From Emticicia sp031378345 (GTDB lineage: Bacteria > Bacteroidota > Bacteroidia > Cytophagales > Spirosomataceae), in assembly GCA_031378345.1 (NCBI GenBank), contig JANNDY010000006.1:119770-183769 (forward strand): a stretch of 64,000 bases of DNA, given 5' to 3'. Of this stretch, positions 17,700 through 26,874 are shown in pieces (the stretch's first letter is position 1; the number at the start of each line of letters is the position of its first letter). The notes below the pieces were generated by a model. The model ran no database searches. It was given only the letters and a program-made list of their open reading frames with translations, and was not told the origin of the DNA. The position numbers were made by a program, and so were the translations under genes.

Positions 17700-18431
17700 A
17701 TGACCTTCTGTCTTGGAGTAAAAGTTGCCAAAGGAATTGTTGCCATCGCCGACACACGTATTACGTCGGGTAGCGAGGTTTCGACCAACAAAAAAATATT
17801 TGTTCATCAATCGAAGCACCATTCGTTGTTTATCATGACTTCGGGGCTACGCTCGGTACGAGATAAGGCAATAACCTATTTTAAAGAGGTTTTGGAAGAA
17901 CAAGATACTAAGTTCGACAAACTTTACAAAGCGGTAAATGCTTTCGGTGATATGGTCAAACGAGTAGCTGTGGAAGACAAAGCCTCGCTGAAAGAGGCAG
18001 GTTTGAACTTCAATCTTTCGGCAATTATTGGTGGGCAACTCGAAAACGATGATGAACTTAAACTCTATATGCTCTACCCTGAAGGTAATTGGATTGAAGT
18101 AACAGAAGGTTCGCCGTTTATCATTATTGGACAACCTAACTACGGAAAACCGATTCTTTACCGAAATTTAAAATACAGTACTCCTTTGCAAGAAGTGCTG
18201 AAATTAGGTTTTTTGGCATTTGATTCTACCCGTGTGAGTGCAAATGATGTGGATTTTCCGATTGATGTGGTTTTATGCGAAAAAGATAGTTTCAAAATTG
18301 TAGAGCAGCGTTATGAAAAGCAAGATTTAGAACAAATTTCTTATCAATGGAATGCTCTACTGAATGCCTCTGTTCAAAAACTACCAACCGATTGGATGGA
18401 ACCTATTTTCGTAAAATCTTTGGAAGTATAA
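17700..18431 (+). CDS. Anbu-type proteasome-like protease
   Basis: 243 residues. The start MTFCLGVKVAKGIVAIADTR places a Thr directly after the initiator Met, as required for an N-terminal-nucleophile protease. The Asp of IADTR (mature residue 17) and a Lys pair at about mature 30-31 occupy the positions of the proteasome catalytic Asp and Lys. The length and the alpha-E gene just upstream fit Anbu (ancestral beta subunit), which forms helical or lock-washer assemblies in the cytosol. Its substrate is not established for the family. The neighbours suggest it processes or recycles products of the ATP-grasp/transglutaminase pathway. A generic HslV is less likely because no hslU is nearby. Confidence 0.85.
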   Translation: MTFCLGVKVAKGIVAIADTRITSGSEVSTNKKIFVHQSKHHSLFIMTSGLRSVRDKAITYFKEVLEEQDTKFDKLYKAVNAFGDMVKRVAVEDKASLKEAGLNFNLSAIIGGQLENDDELKLYMLYPEGNWIEVTEGSPFIIIGQPNYGKPILYRNLKYSTPLQEVLKLGFLAFDSTRVSANDVDFPIDVVLCEKDSFKIVEQRYEKQDLEQISYQWNALLNASVQKLPTDWMEPIFVKSLEV

Positions 18432-18463
18432 TTTACAACCACGTAAATTTTACCGAAAAAAAC

Positions 18464-18471
18464 TATATTTG
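18464..18471 (+). promoter_or_regulatory. Candidate -7 element before the metal-efflux island
   Basis: TATATTTG fits TAnnTTTG and lies only a few bases before the GTG proposed as the start of the small His/Asp-rich protein. If it is active, the transcript would be nearly leaderless. Confidence 0.4.
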
Positions 18472-18475
18472 TATA

Positions 18476-18859
18476 GTGAAGGCATTCATAGCAAAATATC
18501 TCATTGTAATTTACTTACTTTCAGCAACTGAATTCAGTCAATTGCTCAAAATACCTTTGCTGTTTTCGCATTTCGTTGAACATCAAAAACAAGACCCTTC
18601 TATGTCGTTTGGTGATTTTTTATATCATCACTACGCCATCGACCACGGTGATGATGGCGATGCCGCAACTGATAATAAACTTCCTTTCAAATCGCATGAC
18701 CAGTGCCACTCATTTGTTTTTCCGATAAATATTTTCCCTACTATTCAATTTTCGCAGCTAAAAACTGTTGTCTTCGAAAAGAAGAACATCTTTTTTTCTT
18801 CTTCTGCCAATATTATCTCGGCTTATCTTTCTTCTATTTGGCAACCTCCAAGATTCTAA
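18476..18859 (+). CDS. Small exported His/Asp-rich protein at the head of the metal-efflux island
   Basis: 127 residues from the GTG at 18476. The in-frame region further upstream overlaps the Anbu gene and is not used. A hydrophobic N-terminus (VKAFIAKYLIVIYLLSATEF) suggests export or a membrane anchor. The middle is a cluster of potential metal ligands, YHHYAIDHGDDGDAATDN followed by SHDQCHSF. I do not recognise a named family. Position and composition suggest a periplasmic metal-binding accessory to the CzcA pump that follows at 18985. The GTG choice is supported by the signal-like sequence but not proven. Confidence 0.65.
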   Translation: MKAFIAKYLIVIYLLSATEFSQLLKIPLLFSHFVEHQKQDPSMSFGDFLYHHYAIDHGDDGDAATDNKLPFKSHDQCHSFVFPINIFPTIQFSQLKTVVFEKKNIFFSSSANIISAYLSSIWQPPRF

Positions 18860-18984
18860 GCGACTAATTTTTATAAAGATTATCCATTTGGAAATATACC
18901 CATATTTCTAATTGCCTTGTTATAAATTAATTGTAGTAGTTTGTGCCTTACAAGCTATGAAAATGGAACATTAATTAACAAATC

Positions 18985-21900
18985 ATGCTAAATTCTATCA
19001 TTGGGTTTGCTATCAAAAACAAACTCATCGTTGGGCTATGTACAATCGCCCTCATTGGCTATGGTAGCTATGAAGTTACCAAATTGCCCATAGATGCTGT
19101 ACCTGATATTACTGATAATCAAGTGCAAGTCATTACGATTGCACCTTCATTTGGAGCAACCGACATCGAGCGACTCGTTACATTTCCTATTGAACAGGCA
19201 AATAATAATATTTCAGGATTAAAAGAAATCAGAAGTTTTTCACGTTTCGGACTTTCTCTCGTAACCATCGTTTTTGATGATGCCACTGATATTTATTGGG
19301 CAAGACAACAAGTAACCGAACGCCTTCAACAAATACAAACACAAATTCCTGCGGGCATCGGCGTTCCTGAACTTGGTCCAGTTTCTACGGGTTTGGGCGA
19401 AATTTATCAATACGTCGTTCGTCCGAAAGAAGGTTATGAATCAAAATATGATGCAACCGAATTACGAACTATTCAAGATTGGATAGTTCGCCGCCAACTT
19501 TTGGGCGTAAAAGGCGTAGCCGAAGTAAGTAGTTTTGGTGGAAAACTCAAACAATATTCGATTGAAGTTGACCCTCGTAAACTTCAATCAAGCGGCATCA
19601 CGATAAGCGATGTTTTCAAAGCTCTCGAAAGCAATAATCAAAATACGGGTGGAGCCTATATTGAAAAAGGCTCAACGGCGTTATTTATTAGAAGTGAAGG
19701 TTTGATTGGAAAAATCGAAGACATCAAAAATATTGCTGTCAAGAATCTCGGTGGTGGTACTCCCCTATTTATTCGTGATGTTGCCGAAATCAAAATCGGT
19801 CACGCCACTCGCTACGGAGCAATGACATTTAATGATAAAGGCGAAGTTTCGGGGGCGGTCGTGATGATGCTCAAAGGTGCAAATAGTAGCGAAGTTATTA
19901 AAAACATAAAAACTCGTGTTGCTCAAATTCAGAAAACCTTGCCCGAAGGCGTAGTCATTGAGCCTTTTCTCGACCGAACAAAAATGGTTAATAACGCCAT
20001 CGGAACAGTTGAAAAAAACCTTTTGGAAGGAGCTTTGATTGTCATTTTTGTTTTGGTGCTTTTTCTCGGAAATTTCCGTGCAGGAATCTTGGTTGCTTCG
20101 GTGATTCCACTGGCAATGCTTTTTGCTATTATAATGATGAATCTTTTTGGTGTAAGCGGAAACCTAATGAGCCTCGGAGCGTTAGATTTTGGTTTGATTG
20201 TCGATGGGGCGGTCATTATTGTCGAGGCGGTCATGCACGTGCTGGCAGGAAAACACGCCATTGGTAATGCCAAATATTCACAAGCCGAAATGGACGAAAT
20301 TACTAATAAATCGGCAGGGAAAATGATGAATAGTGCCGTTTTTGGGCAAGTCATTATCTTGGTGGTTTATTTACCAATCTTCACTTTGCAAGGCATCGAA
20401 GGCAAAATGTTTAAGCCAATGGCTCAAACGGTGGCTTTTGCCTTGTTAGGAGCATTTATTTTATCGCTTACTTATATCCCGATGATGAGTGCGGTGTTTT
20501 TGAGCAAAAAAACCAAACATACACCCAATATTTCGGATAGATTAATGGCGAAAGTTGAACACGCTTACCAAGAAGCTTTGACGAAAGTTATTGGTTTTCC
20601 GAAAATAGTTTTAGGAGCAACAATCGGACTTTTTGTGATTGCTGTTTTTGTACTGACAACGCTCGGAGGTGAATTTATCCCAGCCCTCGAAGAAGGAGAT
20701 TTTGCCGTTGACACAAGGGTTTTGACAGGAAGTAGCTTAAAAACAACGATAGAAAACACACAAAAAACTGCCCATATTCTGAAAACAAGGTTTCCCGAAG
20801 TAGAAAAAGTCGTAACAAAAATTGGTAGTGGGGAAGTGCCCACCGACCCAATGCCAATGGAAGCCAGCGATATGATGGTGATTTTGAAAGATAAAAGCGA
20901 ATGGACTTCGGCAAAAACTTTTAATGAATTAGCTGAAAAAATGGGCAAAGCAATTGAGGAAGTACCTGGTGTTACGGCTGGATTTCAATATCCTGTTCAG
21001 ATGCGTTTCAACGAGTTAATGACAGGTGCAAGACAAGACGTTGTTTGTAAGATTTTCGGTGAAGATTTGGATACACTTACGAAATATGCCCATCATTTAG
21101 GTGAAATCGTGAACACCGTTGAAGGTGCAAAAAACCTTTATGTAGAAAGCGTTTCGGGTATGCCACAGGTAATTATCGCCTACAAACGTGAAATAATTGC
21201 TCAATATAATCTGACGATTTCGGACATTAACCGAATTGTAAATACTGCTCTGGCTGGGCAAAGTACAGGAATGGTTTTTGAAGGTGAAAAACGCTTTGAT
21301 TTGGTCGTAAGGTTGGCAGGTGAACAGAAAAAAGATGTTCAAGATATTCAAAATCTGCTTATTCCTACGCCACAAGGCACACAAATTCCTTTATCGCAAT
21401 TGGCGGATGTTGCCATTAAAGATGGACCAAATCAAATCCAAAGAGAAGATGCCAAACGCAGAATTGTGGTAGGTTTCAATGTCAGAGGTCGAGATGTGCA
21501 AACCATCGTGAATGAATTACAAGGTAAAATTGACAAAAAAATCAAATTCCCAACAGGCTATTATGTAACCTACGGCGGAGCTTTTGAAAACTTAAACGCT
21601 GCCAAACAACGATTGATGATTGCCGTTCCAGTTTCATTGATTTTGATATTTTTATTATTGTTTTTTGCCTTCAATTCAATCAAACACGGCTTGCTTATTT
21701 ATTCAGCAATTCCCTTGTCTGCCATTGGTGGTATCTTCTTTTTGGCAATGCGTGGCTTGCCTTTCAGTATCAGTGCAGGCGTTGGTTTTATTGCCTTATT
21801 TGGCGTAGCAGTTTTGAATGGTATCGTTTTGATTGCCGAATTTAATCGGCTTAAACACGATGGTCTCGACGACCTAAAAAAGATAGTCATACTTGGCACA

Positions 21901-22116
21901 AAAGTACGTTTACGCCCAGTTTTAATGACTGCTTTCGTAGCATCACTCGGCTTTTTGCCAATGGCTCTCAGCAACGGTGCAGGAGCAGAAGTACAACGCC
22001 CACTGGCAACGGTTGTAATTGGCGGCTTACTGGTGGCTACCTTCTTGACGCTTTTTGTTTTACCGATTTTATATATGGTTTTTGAGAAAAATTCTCAACC
22101 AATAAACAATGACTAA
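18985..22116 (+). CDS. czcA: CzcA-type heavy-metal RND efflux pump
   Basis: 1043 residues, normal for the family. This inner-membrane proton antiporter takes divalent metal (Zn/Co/Cd class) from periplasm or cytosol to the TolC channel. It has the usual layout: first membrane helix at the start, large periplasmic domain, a hydrophobic bundle (~335-530), a second periplasmic domain and a C-terminal bundle (~870-1035). The proton-relay motif DFGLIVDGAVIIVE gives D401, D407 and E414, equivalent to the essential acidic residues of CzcA. The motif type points to divalent ions rather than Cu/Ag (CusA). The early segment KLPIDAVPDITDNQVQV is also typical. It is followed after 12 bases by the outer-membrane protein gene, in an island with TolC, CDF and adaptor genes. 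Confidence 0.93.
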   Translation: MLNSIIGFAIKNKLIVGLCTIALIGYGSYEVTKLPIDAVPDITDNQVQVITIAPSFGATDIERLVTFPIEQANNNISGLKEIRSFSRFGLSLVTIVFDDATDIYWARQQVTERLQQIQTQIPAGIGVPELGPVSTGLGEIYQYVVRPKEGYESKYDATELRTIQDWIVRRQLLGVKGVAEVSSFGGKLKQYSIEVDPRKLQSSGITISDVFKALESNNQNTGGAYIEKGSTALFIRSEGLIGKIEDIKNIAVKNLGGGTPLFIRDVAEIKIGHATRYGAMTFNDKGEVSGAVVMMLKGANSSEVIKNIKTRVAQIQKTLPEGVVIEPFLDRTKMVNNAIGTVEKNLLEGALIVIFVLVLFLGNFRAGILVASVIPLAMLFAIIMMNLFGVSGNLMSLGALDFGLIVDGAVIIVEAVMHVLAGKHAIGNAKYSQAEMDEITNKSAGKMMNSAVFGQVIILVVYLPIFTLQGIEGKMFKPMAQTVAFALLGAFILSLTYIPMMSAVFLSKKTKHTPNISDRLMAKVEHAYQEALTKVIGFPKIVLGATIGLFVIAVFVLTTLGGEFIPALEEGDFAVDTRVLTGSSLKTTIENTQKTAHILKTRFPEVEKVVTKIGSGEVPTDPMPMEASDMMVILKDKSEWTSAKTFNELAEKMGKAIEEVPGVTAGFQYPVQMRFNELMTGARQDVVCKIFGEDLDTLTKYAHHLGEIVNTVEGAKNLYVESVSGMPQVIIAYKREIIAQYNLTISDINRIVNTALAGQSTGMVFEGEKRFDLVVRLAGEQKKDVQDIQNLLIPTPQGTQIPLSQLADVAIKDGPNQIQREDAKRRIVVGFNVRGRDVQTIVNELQGKIDKKIKFPTGYYVTYGGAFENLNAAKQRLMIAVPVSLILIFLLLFFAFNSIKHGLLIYSAIPLSAIGGIFFLAMRGLPFSISAGVGFIALFGVAVLNGIVLIAEFNRLKHDGLDDLKKIVILGTKVRLRPVLMTAFVASLGFLPMALSNGAGAEVQRPLATVVIGGLLVATFLTLFVLPILYMVFEKNSQPINND

Positions 22117-22128
22117 AATCTCAATTCT

Positions 22129-24537
22129 ATGAAAAACAAAATTTTAATAGCGTTCGGAATTTTCTTGTTTTTGCAGCACGGCTTATTGGCACAATCGGGC
22201 GTTTCGGTATCGGGAGTAATCAAAGATAAAACCTCGAAAGTAAGCTTGCCATTTGTGAATATCGTCGTAAAAACTGAAAAAGATAGTACTTTTGTAACAG
22301 GCACGGTAAGCAATGAAGAAGGGCGATTTACGCTTTCAGGAATCAAATCGGGCAATTATGTTTTGGTATTTTCATTTGTTGGATACACTACATTTAAGCA
22401 AAGTCTTTTTGTGGGCAATCTGAATACTTATTTAGACCTCAAAACAATCGAATTAGCCGAAAATTCAACTGCATTGAAAGAAGTACAAATTGTTGCAAAA
22501 CAAGATGAAGTTGGCGAAAAATTAGATAAAAAGACTTTCTCAGTCAGCGAAAATATCAGCCAAAGTGGCGGTTCGGTGCTGCAAGTCATGCAAAATCTCC
22601 CCAGCGTAACGGTACAAGATGGAAAAATAGCACTTCGAGGAAACGATAAAGTAGCAGTATTGATTGATGGCAAACAAACGGCTTTGACAGGCTTTGGAAA
22701 TCAGTCAGGTTTAGATAATATTCCTGCTTCAGCAATCGAAAAAATTGAGATTATCAATAATCCATCGGCCAAATACGATGCCAACGGCAATGCGGGTATC
22801 ATCAATATTATTTATAAAAAAACCAAACAAGAAGGCTTTACGGGCAAGTTGGGTTTAGGTACTGGACTGGGAGCATTGTGGGAGCGTCGTGCAAATTTAC
22901 CGAGTATCAGACCGCAGTATAAACGCACGCCCAAAGTAAACCCAAGTTTATCGTTGAATTATCGAAAAAACAAAATCAATGCGTTTTTGTTTGGCGATTA
23001 TCTCTATACCGAAACCCTCAATAAAAATGAGTTTGTTAGTCGCCTATACGACAATGGCAACATCATTGAGCAGCAAACTAAGCGGAATCGAAATACCCAT
23101 TTTGTAACTTCAAAAGCAGGCATCGACTGGAATTTTGATGAACAAAATACCCTCACGGTTTCGGGGCTATTTGGTATTGAAAAAATCATTGACCGAGGTG
23201 ATGAGCCATTTTTCAATAAAAATTTATCGGAAAGGCTGCGTCTTTGGCAGTTTTTGGAAGATGAACTCAAAACTACCGTGATGGCAACGGCTGCCTATCA
23301 GCATAAATTTAAGGAAGCGGGGCATTTACTCAATATTGGTTTTAACTACACATTTCACCGAGAAGATGAAAAGTATTTTTTCGATAATATTTTGCCTACT
23401 TTTTCAGGTAAAGATGCTTTCAAACTTCTCTCTGATGAGCAAGTAGCTGATTTTAATTTTGATTATATTAAGCCGCTTCGCTACGGACGTTTGGAAAGTG
23501 GTTTTAAACTTCGCCAGCGTGGAATTCCGACTAATATGCAGTTTTTCCCTGGTCTAAATTCACCTTTGGATGTTAGTGCGGGCGGCGAGGCTACTTACCG
23601 AGAAACGATTCCTGCTTTGTACGAAAACTATGTTTTTGAGAGTAAAAAAATAGAAGCAGAAGTTGGACTTCGAGTCGAATACGTAAAGCTACGCTATGAA
23701 GTAAATCCGAATCATCCTACTTACAAAAGCGATGGTTATAGTTACACGCAGCCCTTTCCGAATGTAAGATTGGCTTATAAAATCAACGACCGAAACAAGG
23801 TTTCGCTCTTTTTTAATCGCCGAGTTGACCGCCCGAATGAAGTAGATATTCGTATTTTTCCGAAATATGACGACGCCGAAATAATTAAGGTAGGAAATCC
23901 TGCACTCAAACCACAATTCACTAATTCGGTTGAGCTTGGTTACAAAACTACTTGGAGCAAAGGCTATTTATATTCAGCACTTTATCACCGCATCATTAAT
24001 GGCACAATTACTCGAGTTTCGAGTACCGTCAATAATAGTCCCTTGATTTATGCCATTTTCCAAAACGTTCATAAAAGCTATAATTCGGGCATAGAAATGG
24101 TACTGGCACAAGAACCTTCCAAGCGATATTCGTTCAACCTCAACCTAAATGCTTATCACAATCAGATTGATGCTTTTACGGTAAAAAACAAATATCCAGT
24201 CGAAAATACATTCTCGGCGGCCAAACAAGAGATTATTTCGGGAAGTGTAAAGTTTAATAATACACTTCATTTACCGCATAAAACAGACCTTCAATTTTCG
24301 GCAATATATTTAGCTCCTGACATTATTCCGCAAGGAAAAATCAAGAGTCGCTTTTCGTTAGATGCTGGTCTAAAACGTGCCATAAATAATGGTAAAGGTG
24401 AATTTTTTATCAATGCAACCGACTTACTAAATACGATGATTACGAAAAAAGAAATTCTTGGACAAGGGTTTAGCTACACCAGCCAAGATTATTACGAAAC
24501 CCAAGTAATAAGGGTCGGATATAATTATAAGTTTTAG
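22129..24537 (+). CDS. TonB-dependent-type outer-membrane beta-barrel protein with CarboxypepD_reg-like domain
   Basis: 802 residues. A signal peptide (MKNKILIAFGIFLFLQHGLL then AQ) is followed by a carboxypeptidase-regulatory-like beta-sandwich (~25-115, SVSGVIKDKTSKVSLPFVNI), a plug domain (VLQVMQNLPSVTVQDGKIAL, PASAIEKIEIINNPSAKYDA) and a barrel ending in YYETQVIRVGYNYKF with a terminal Phe. No TonB box is evident, so it may be one of the outer-membrane beta-barrel proteins that look like TonB receptors but lack one. Its place between CzcA and the TolC homologue suggests a role in metal transport across the outer membrane, uptake or export being undecided from sequence. Confidence 0.88.
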   Translation: MKNKILIAFGIFLFLQHGLLAQSGVSVSGVIKDKTSKVSLPFVNIVVKTEKDSTFVTGTVSNEEGRFTLSGIKSGNYVLVFSFVGYTTFKQSLFVGNLNTYLDLKTIELAENSTALKEVQIVAKQDEVGEKLDKKTFSVSENISQSGGSVLQVMQNLPSVTVQDGKIALRGNDKVAVLIDGKQTALTGFGNQSGLDNIPASAIEKIEIINNPSAKYDANGNAGIINIIYKKTKQEGFTGKLGLGTGLGALWERRANLPSIRPQYKRTPKVNPSLSLNYRKNKINAFLFGDYLYTETLNKNEFVSRLYDNGNIIEQQTKRNRNTHFVTSKAGIDWNFDEQNTLTVSGLFGIEKIIDRGDEPFFNKNLSERLRLWQFLEDELKTTVMATAAYQHKFKEAGHLLNIGFNYTFHREDEKYFFDNILPTFSGKDAFKLLSDEQVADFNFDYIKPLRYGRLESGFKLRQRGIPTNMQFFPGLNSPLDVSAGGEATYRETIPALYENYVFESKKIEAEVGLRVEYVKLRYEVNPNHPTYKSDGYSYTQPFPNVRLAYKINDRNKVSLFFNRRVDRPNEVDIRIFPKYDDAEIIKVGNPALKPQFTNSVELGYKTTWSKGYLYSALYHRIINGTITRVSSTVNNSPLIYAIFQNVHKSYNSGIEMVLAQEPSKRYSFNLNLNAYHNQIDAFTVKNKYPVENTFSAAKQEIISGSVKFNNTLHLPHKTDLQFSAIYLAPDIIPQGKIKSRFSLDAGLKRAINNGKGEFFINATDLLNTMITKKEILGQGFSYTSQDYYETQVIRVGYNYKF

Positions 24538-24555
24538 GATTAAATAAACAGAAGA

Positions 24556-25785
24556 ATGAAAATATCAATAAAATACGGACTATTTATGAGCCTTTTGATA
24601 CTTTTGGGTGGCTTAGTCAACGCTCAAACCCCAATAAGTTTAGAAGCCGCTCTTGATATAGCTTTGAAAAATAATCTCTCCATAAAAAACGAAAAACTCA
24701 AAGCAGAATATCAGAAAAGTTTGATAAATACGGCCAAGATGATTCCGTCAAGCACCGTTGTTGCCGAAATTGGACAAATAAACAGTATTTATCTCGACTC
24801 AAGATTGAGCATCGGGCAAAGTCTTAGTTTTCCGAAAGTTTACGAAAGTCATAAAACACTTTATAACGAACTTTGGAAAAGCAGCACGCTGAATATAGCA
24901 ATCAATGAGCATGAACTCAAAAAACAAGTAACGCAAACTTTCTATCATTGGGTATATTTGCAACAAAAACACCAACTTTTACACTTTGCTGATAGCCTTT
25001 ATGCTACTTTTTTGACCCGTGCCGAACTTCGTCTGGCCAAAGGCGAAAGCAATATTTTGGAGAAAGTAACTGCCGAAAATCAACTCGGACAAATCAATGT
25101 GCAGTTGCTACAACTCAAAGTCGACATCGAACTCACCAAATTACGTTTTCGATATTTGCTCAATAGTGCGGATAATTATTTGCCGACTTTCAGTAATTAC
25201 AAACTAACTTTCAATACAAAAACAGACCTCGAAATGCTGAAAGAGCATCCAAGTATGCAATTTTTGAGTCAACAACAACAAGTGGCCGATGCCATGATTG
25301 AGGTAGAAAAAAAGAAACTTTTACCGACCTTATCTTTCGTTTACAACAATGGTAGCATCAGAGGAACGGGAGCGGATAATGTAGTTTATAATGGTTGGCA
25401 CAGATTTCAGTCGGTGCAAGTAGGTGTTGGTATTCCGATTTTTGCAACTGCTCAAAAAACCAAAATCAATAGCGAAAAAGTAAACAAATTGGTGGTTGAA
25501 AATAATTATTCAGTAGCTTTACAACAACTCAATAACGCTTATTCGGTAGCTTTGGGCGAATACAATAAATTTAGTAAAACGGTAGAATATTACGAAAAAA
25601 CGGCACTTTCTAACGCCACTTTGATTAATACCACTGCCCAACAGCAATTGATAAATGGCAGCATTAATTACCTCGAATGGGTAACGCTTACCAACCAAGC
25701 AACCAACATTCGGAACGATTATATTGAGGCCGTAAAAAGTCTCAACGAAAGCATTATTCAAATAAATTCGTTGGTAAATTATTAA
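24556..25785 (+). CDS. czcC: TolC/CzcC-type outer-membrane efflux channel
   Basis: 409 residues with a signal peptide (MKISIKYGLFMSLLILLGGL, VNA). It has two outer-membrane-efflux repeats rich in long amphipathic helices; ISLEAALDIALKNNLSIKNE is the typical start. This would be the periplasm-spanning exit duct for CzcA with the CzcB adaptor at 26858. It follows the barrel protein by 18 bases, consistent with one transcript. Its stop is followed within 10 bases by a perfect 25-bp inverted repeat that may end or attenuate transcription before the CDF gene. Confidence 0.9.
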   Translation: MKISIKYGLFMSLLILLGGLVNAQTPISLEAALDIALKNNLSIKNEKLKAEYQKSLINTAKMIPSSTVVAEIGQINSIYLDSRLSIGQSLSFPKVYESHKTLYNELWKSSTLNIAINEHELKKQVTQTFYHWVYLQQKHQLLHFADSLYATFLTRAELRLAKGESNILEKVTAENQLGQINVQLLQLKVDIELTKLRFRYLLNSADNYLPTFSNYKLTFNTKTDLEMLKEHPSMQFLSQQQQVADAMIEVEKKKLLPTLSFVYNNGSIRGTGADNVVYNGWHRFQSVQVGVGIPIFATAQKTKINSEKVNKLVVENNYSVALQQLNNAYSVALGEYNKFSKTVEYYEKTALSNATLINTTAQQQLINGSINYLEWVTLTNQATNIRNDYIEAVKSLNESIIQINSLVNY

Positions 25786-25793
25786 GTTTTCAG

Positions 25794-25856
25794 GTAGGAC
25801 AGGTTTTCAACCTGTCAACATAGACAACGTATTGACAGGTTGAAAACCTGTCCTAC
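25794..25856. repeat. Perfect 25-bp inverted repeat
   Basis: Arms at 25794-25818 and 25832-25856 are exact reverse complements, starting GTAGGACAGGTTTTCAACCT. Each arm itself contains the smaller palindrome ACAGGTTTTCAACCTGT. It lies between the TolC and CDF genes and ends 10 bases before the CDF ATG. Only this copy is in the window. Confidence 0.9.
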
Positions 25857-25866
25857 AAAAAATATC

Positions 25867-26874
25867 ATGGCAGAAAAAAAAATAAATCCGATTCGGATGC
25901 AGCAAATATTAGTGGCAGTTTCTGTGGCATTGTTTGCTATCAAACTCGTTGCTTGGTGGTTGACATCTTCGGTGGCAATTTTGACCGATGCCCTCGAAAG
26001 TAGTGTCAATGTTGTAGCTGGGTTTATCGGACTTTATAGCATCATTCTTTCGTCAAAACCTCGTGACAAAGAACATCCTTATGGACACGGAAAAGTAGAA
26101 TTTCTTTCCTCAGCCGTTGAAGGTACTTTGATTACGATTGCGGGCTTTGTCATTATTTATGAAGGAATTAATAATTTCCTTCACCCACACGAGCTAAAAC
26201 AGCTTGACTTTGGTTTGGCTTTGGTTGCTCTTACAGGTGCTATCAATTATTTGGTTGGCTATTTTTGTATCAAAAAAGGGAAGGAAGAAAACTCTCCAAT
26301 TTTGGTTGCCAGTGGCTCGCATTTGCAATCAGACACTTATTCTTCTATTGGCCTTTTGGTTGGTGTTGGTCTAATCATGCTCACTGGATATGCTTGGATT
26401 GATAGTGTGGCAGCCATCATTTTTGCCTTTATCATTATTTATACAGGCTATAAAATCATCCGAAAATCAGTTTCTGGTATCATGGACGAAGCAGATTATG
26501 TAATTATTGACCAAATCGTTGGTATTTTGAATGAACACCGCCAAACCGATTGGATTGATGTACATAATATGCGTGTGATTGACTATGCAGGTTTCTATCA
26601 CATCGACTGCCATCTGACCGTGCCATATTATATCAATGTCAATGATGCCCACGAAGTTTTAGATAGGCTCACGATTTTATTCAAACAACATTTTGATGAT
26701 AAAGTAGAGTTTTTTATCCACGTTGATGGCTGTATTCCAGCAAAACAATGTGGTATTTGTAACGTCCAGAGTTGTCCAGTAAGACAATCTCCATTTATTA
26801 ATCACGTCAGTTGGACACACGACAATATCTTGTCCAACAATAAACATACTTTGAAGAATGAAAAATTCAGTTAA
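25867..26874 (+). CDS. Cation diffusion facilitator metal exporter
   Basis: 335 residues from the ATG at 25867; the TTG further upstream lies inside the palindrome and is rejected. Six membrane spans fill residues ~12-205. Recognisable signatures are SVAILTDALESSVNVVAGF, KEHPYGHGKVEFLSSAVEG and ASGSHLQSDTYSSIG with its His-x3-Asp. The usual second Asp of the first motif is replaced (DALES), as in some subfamilies. The cytoplasmic domain ends in a Cys cluster, DGCIPAKQCGICNVQSCPV, a possible metal sensor or donor site. It exports a divalent metal from cytosol to periplasm, feeding the Czc pump. Its end overlaps the adaptor gene by 17 bases, so they are co-translated. Confidence 0.92.
   Translation: MAEKKINPIRMQQILVAVSVALFAIKLVAWWLTSSVAILTDALESSVNVVAGFIGLYSIILSSKPRDKEHPYGHGKVEFLSSAVEGTLITIAGFVIIYEGINNFLHPHELKQLDFGLALVALTGAINYLVGYFCIKKGKEENSPILVASGSHLQSDTYSSIGLLVGVGLIMLTGYAWIDSVAAIIFAFIIIYTGYKIIRKSVSGIMDEADYVIIDQIVGILNEHRQTDWIDVHNMRVIDYAGFYHIDCHLTVPYYINVNDAHEVLDRLTILFKQHFDDKVEFFIHVDGCIPAKQCGICNVQSCPVRQSPFINHVSWTHDNILSNNKHTLKNEKFS

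Noticed and set aside
18347..18475. Upstream extension of the small His/Asp-rich protein
   Set aside because: It overlaps the Anbu gene in another frame and has no conserved features; the signal-like sequence begins at the GTG at 18476.
25840..25866. Earlier start for the CDF protein
   Set aside because: The TTG lies inside the 25-bp palindrome; the ATG at 25867 starts the conserved region.
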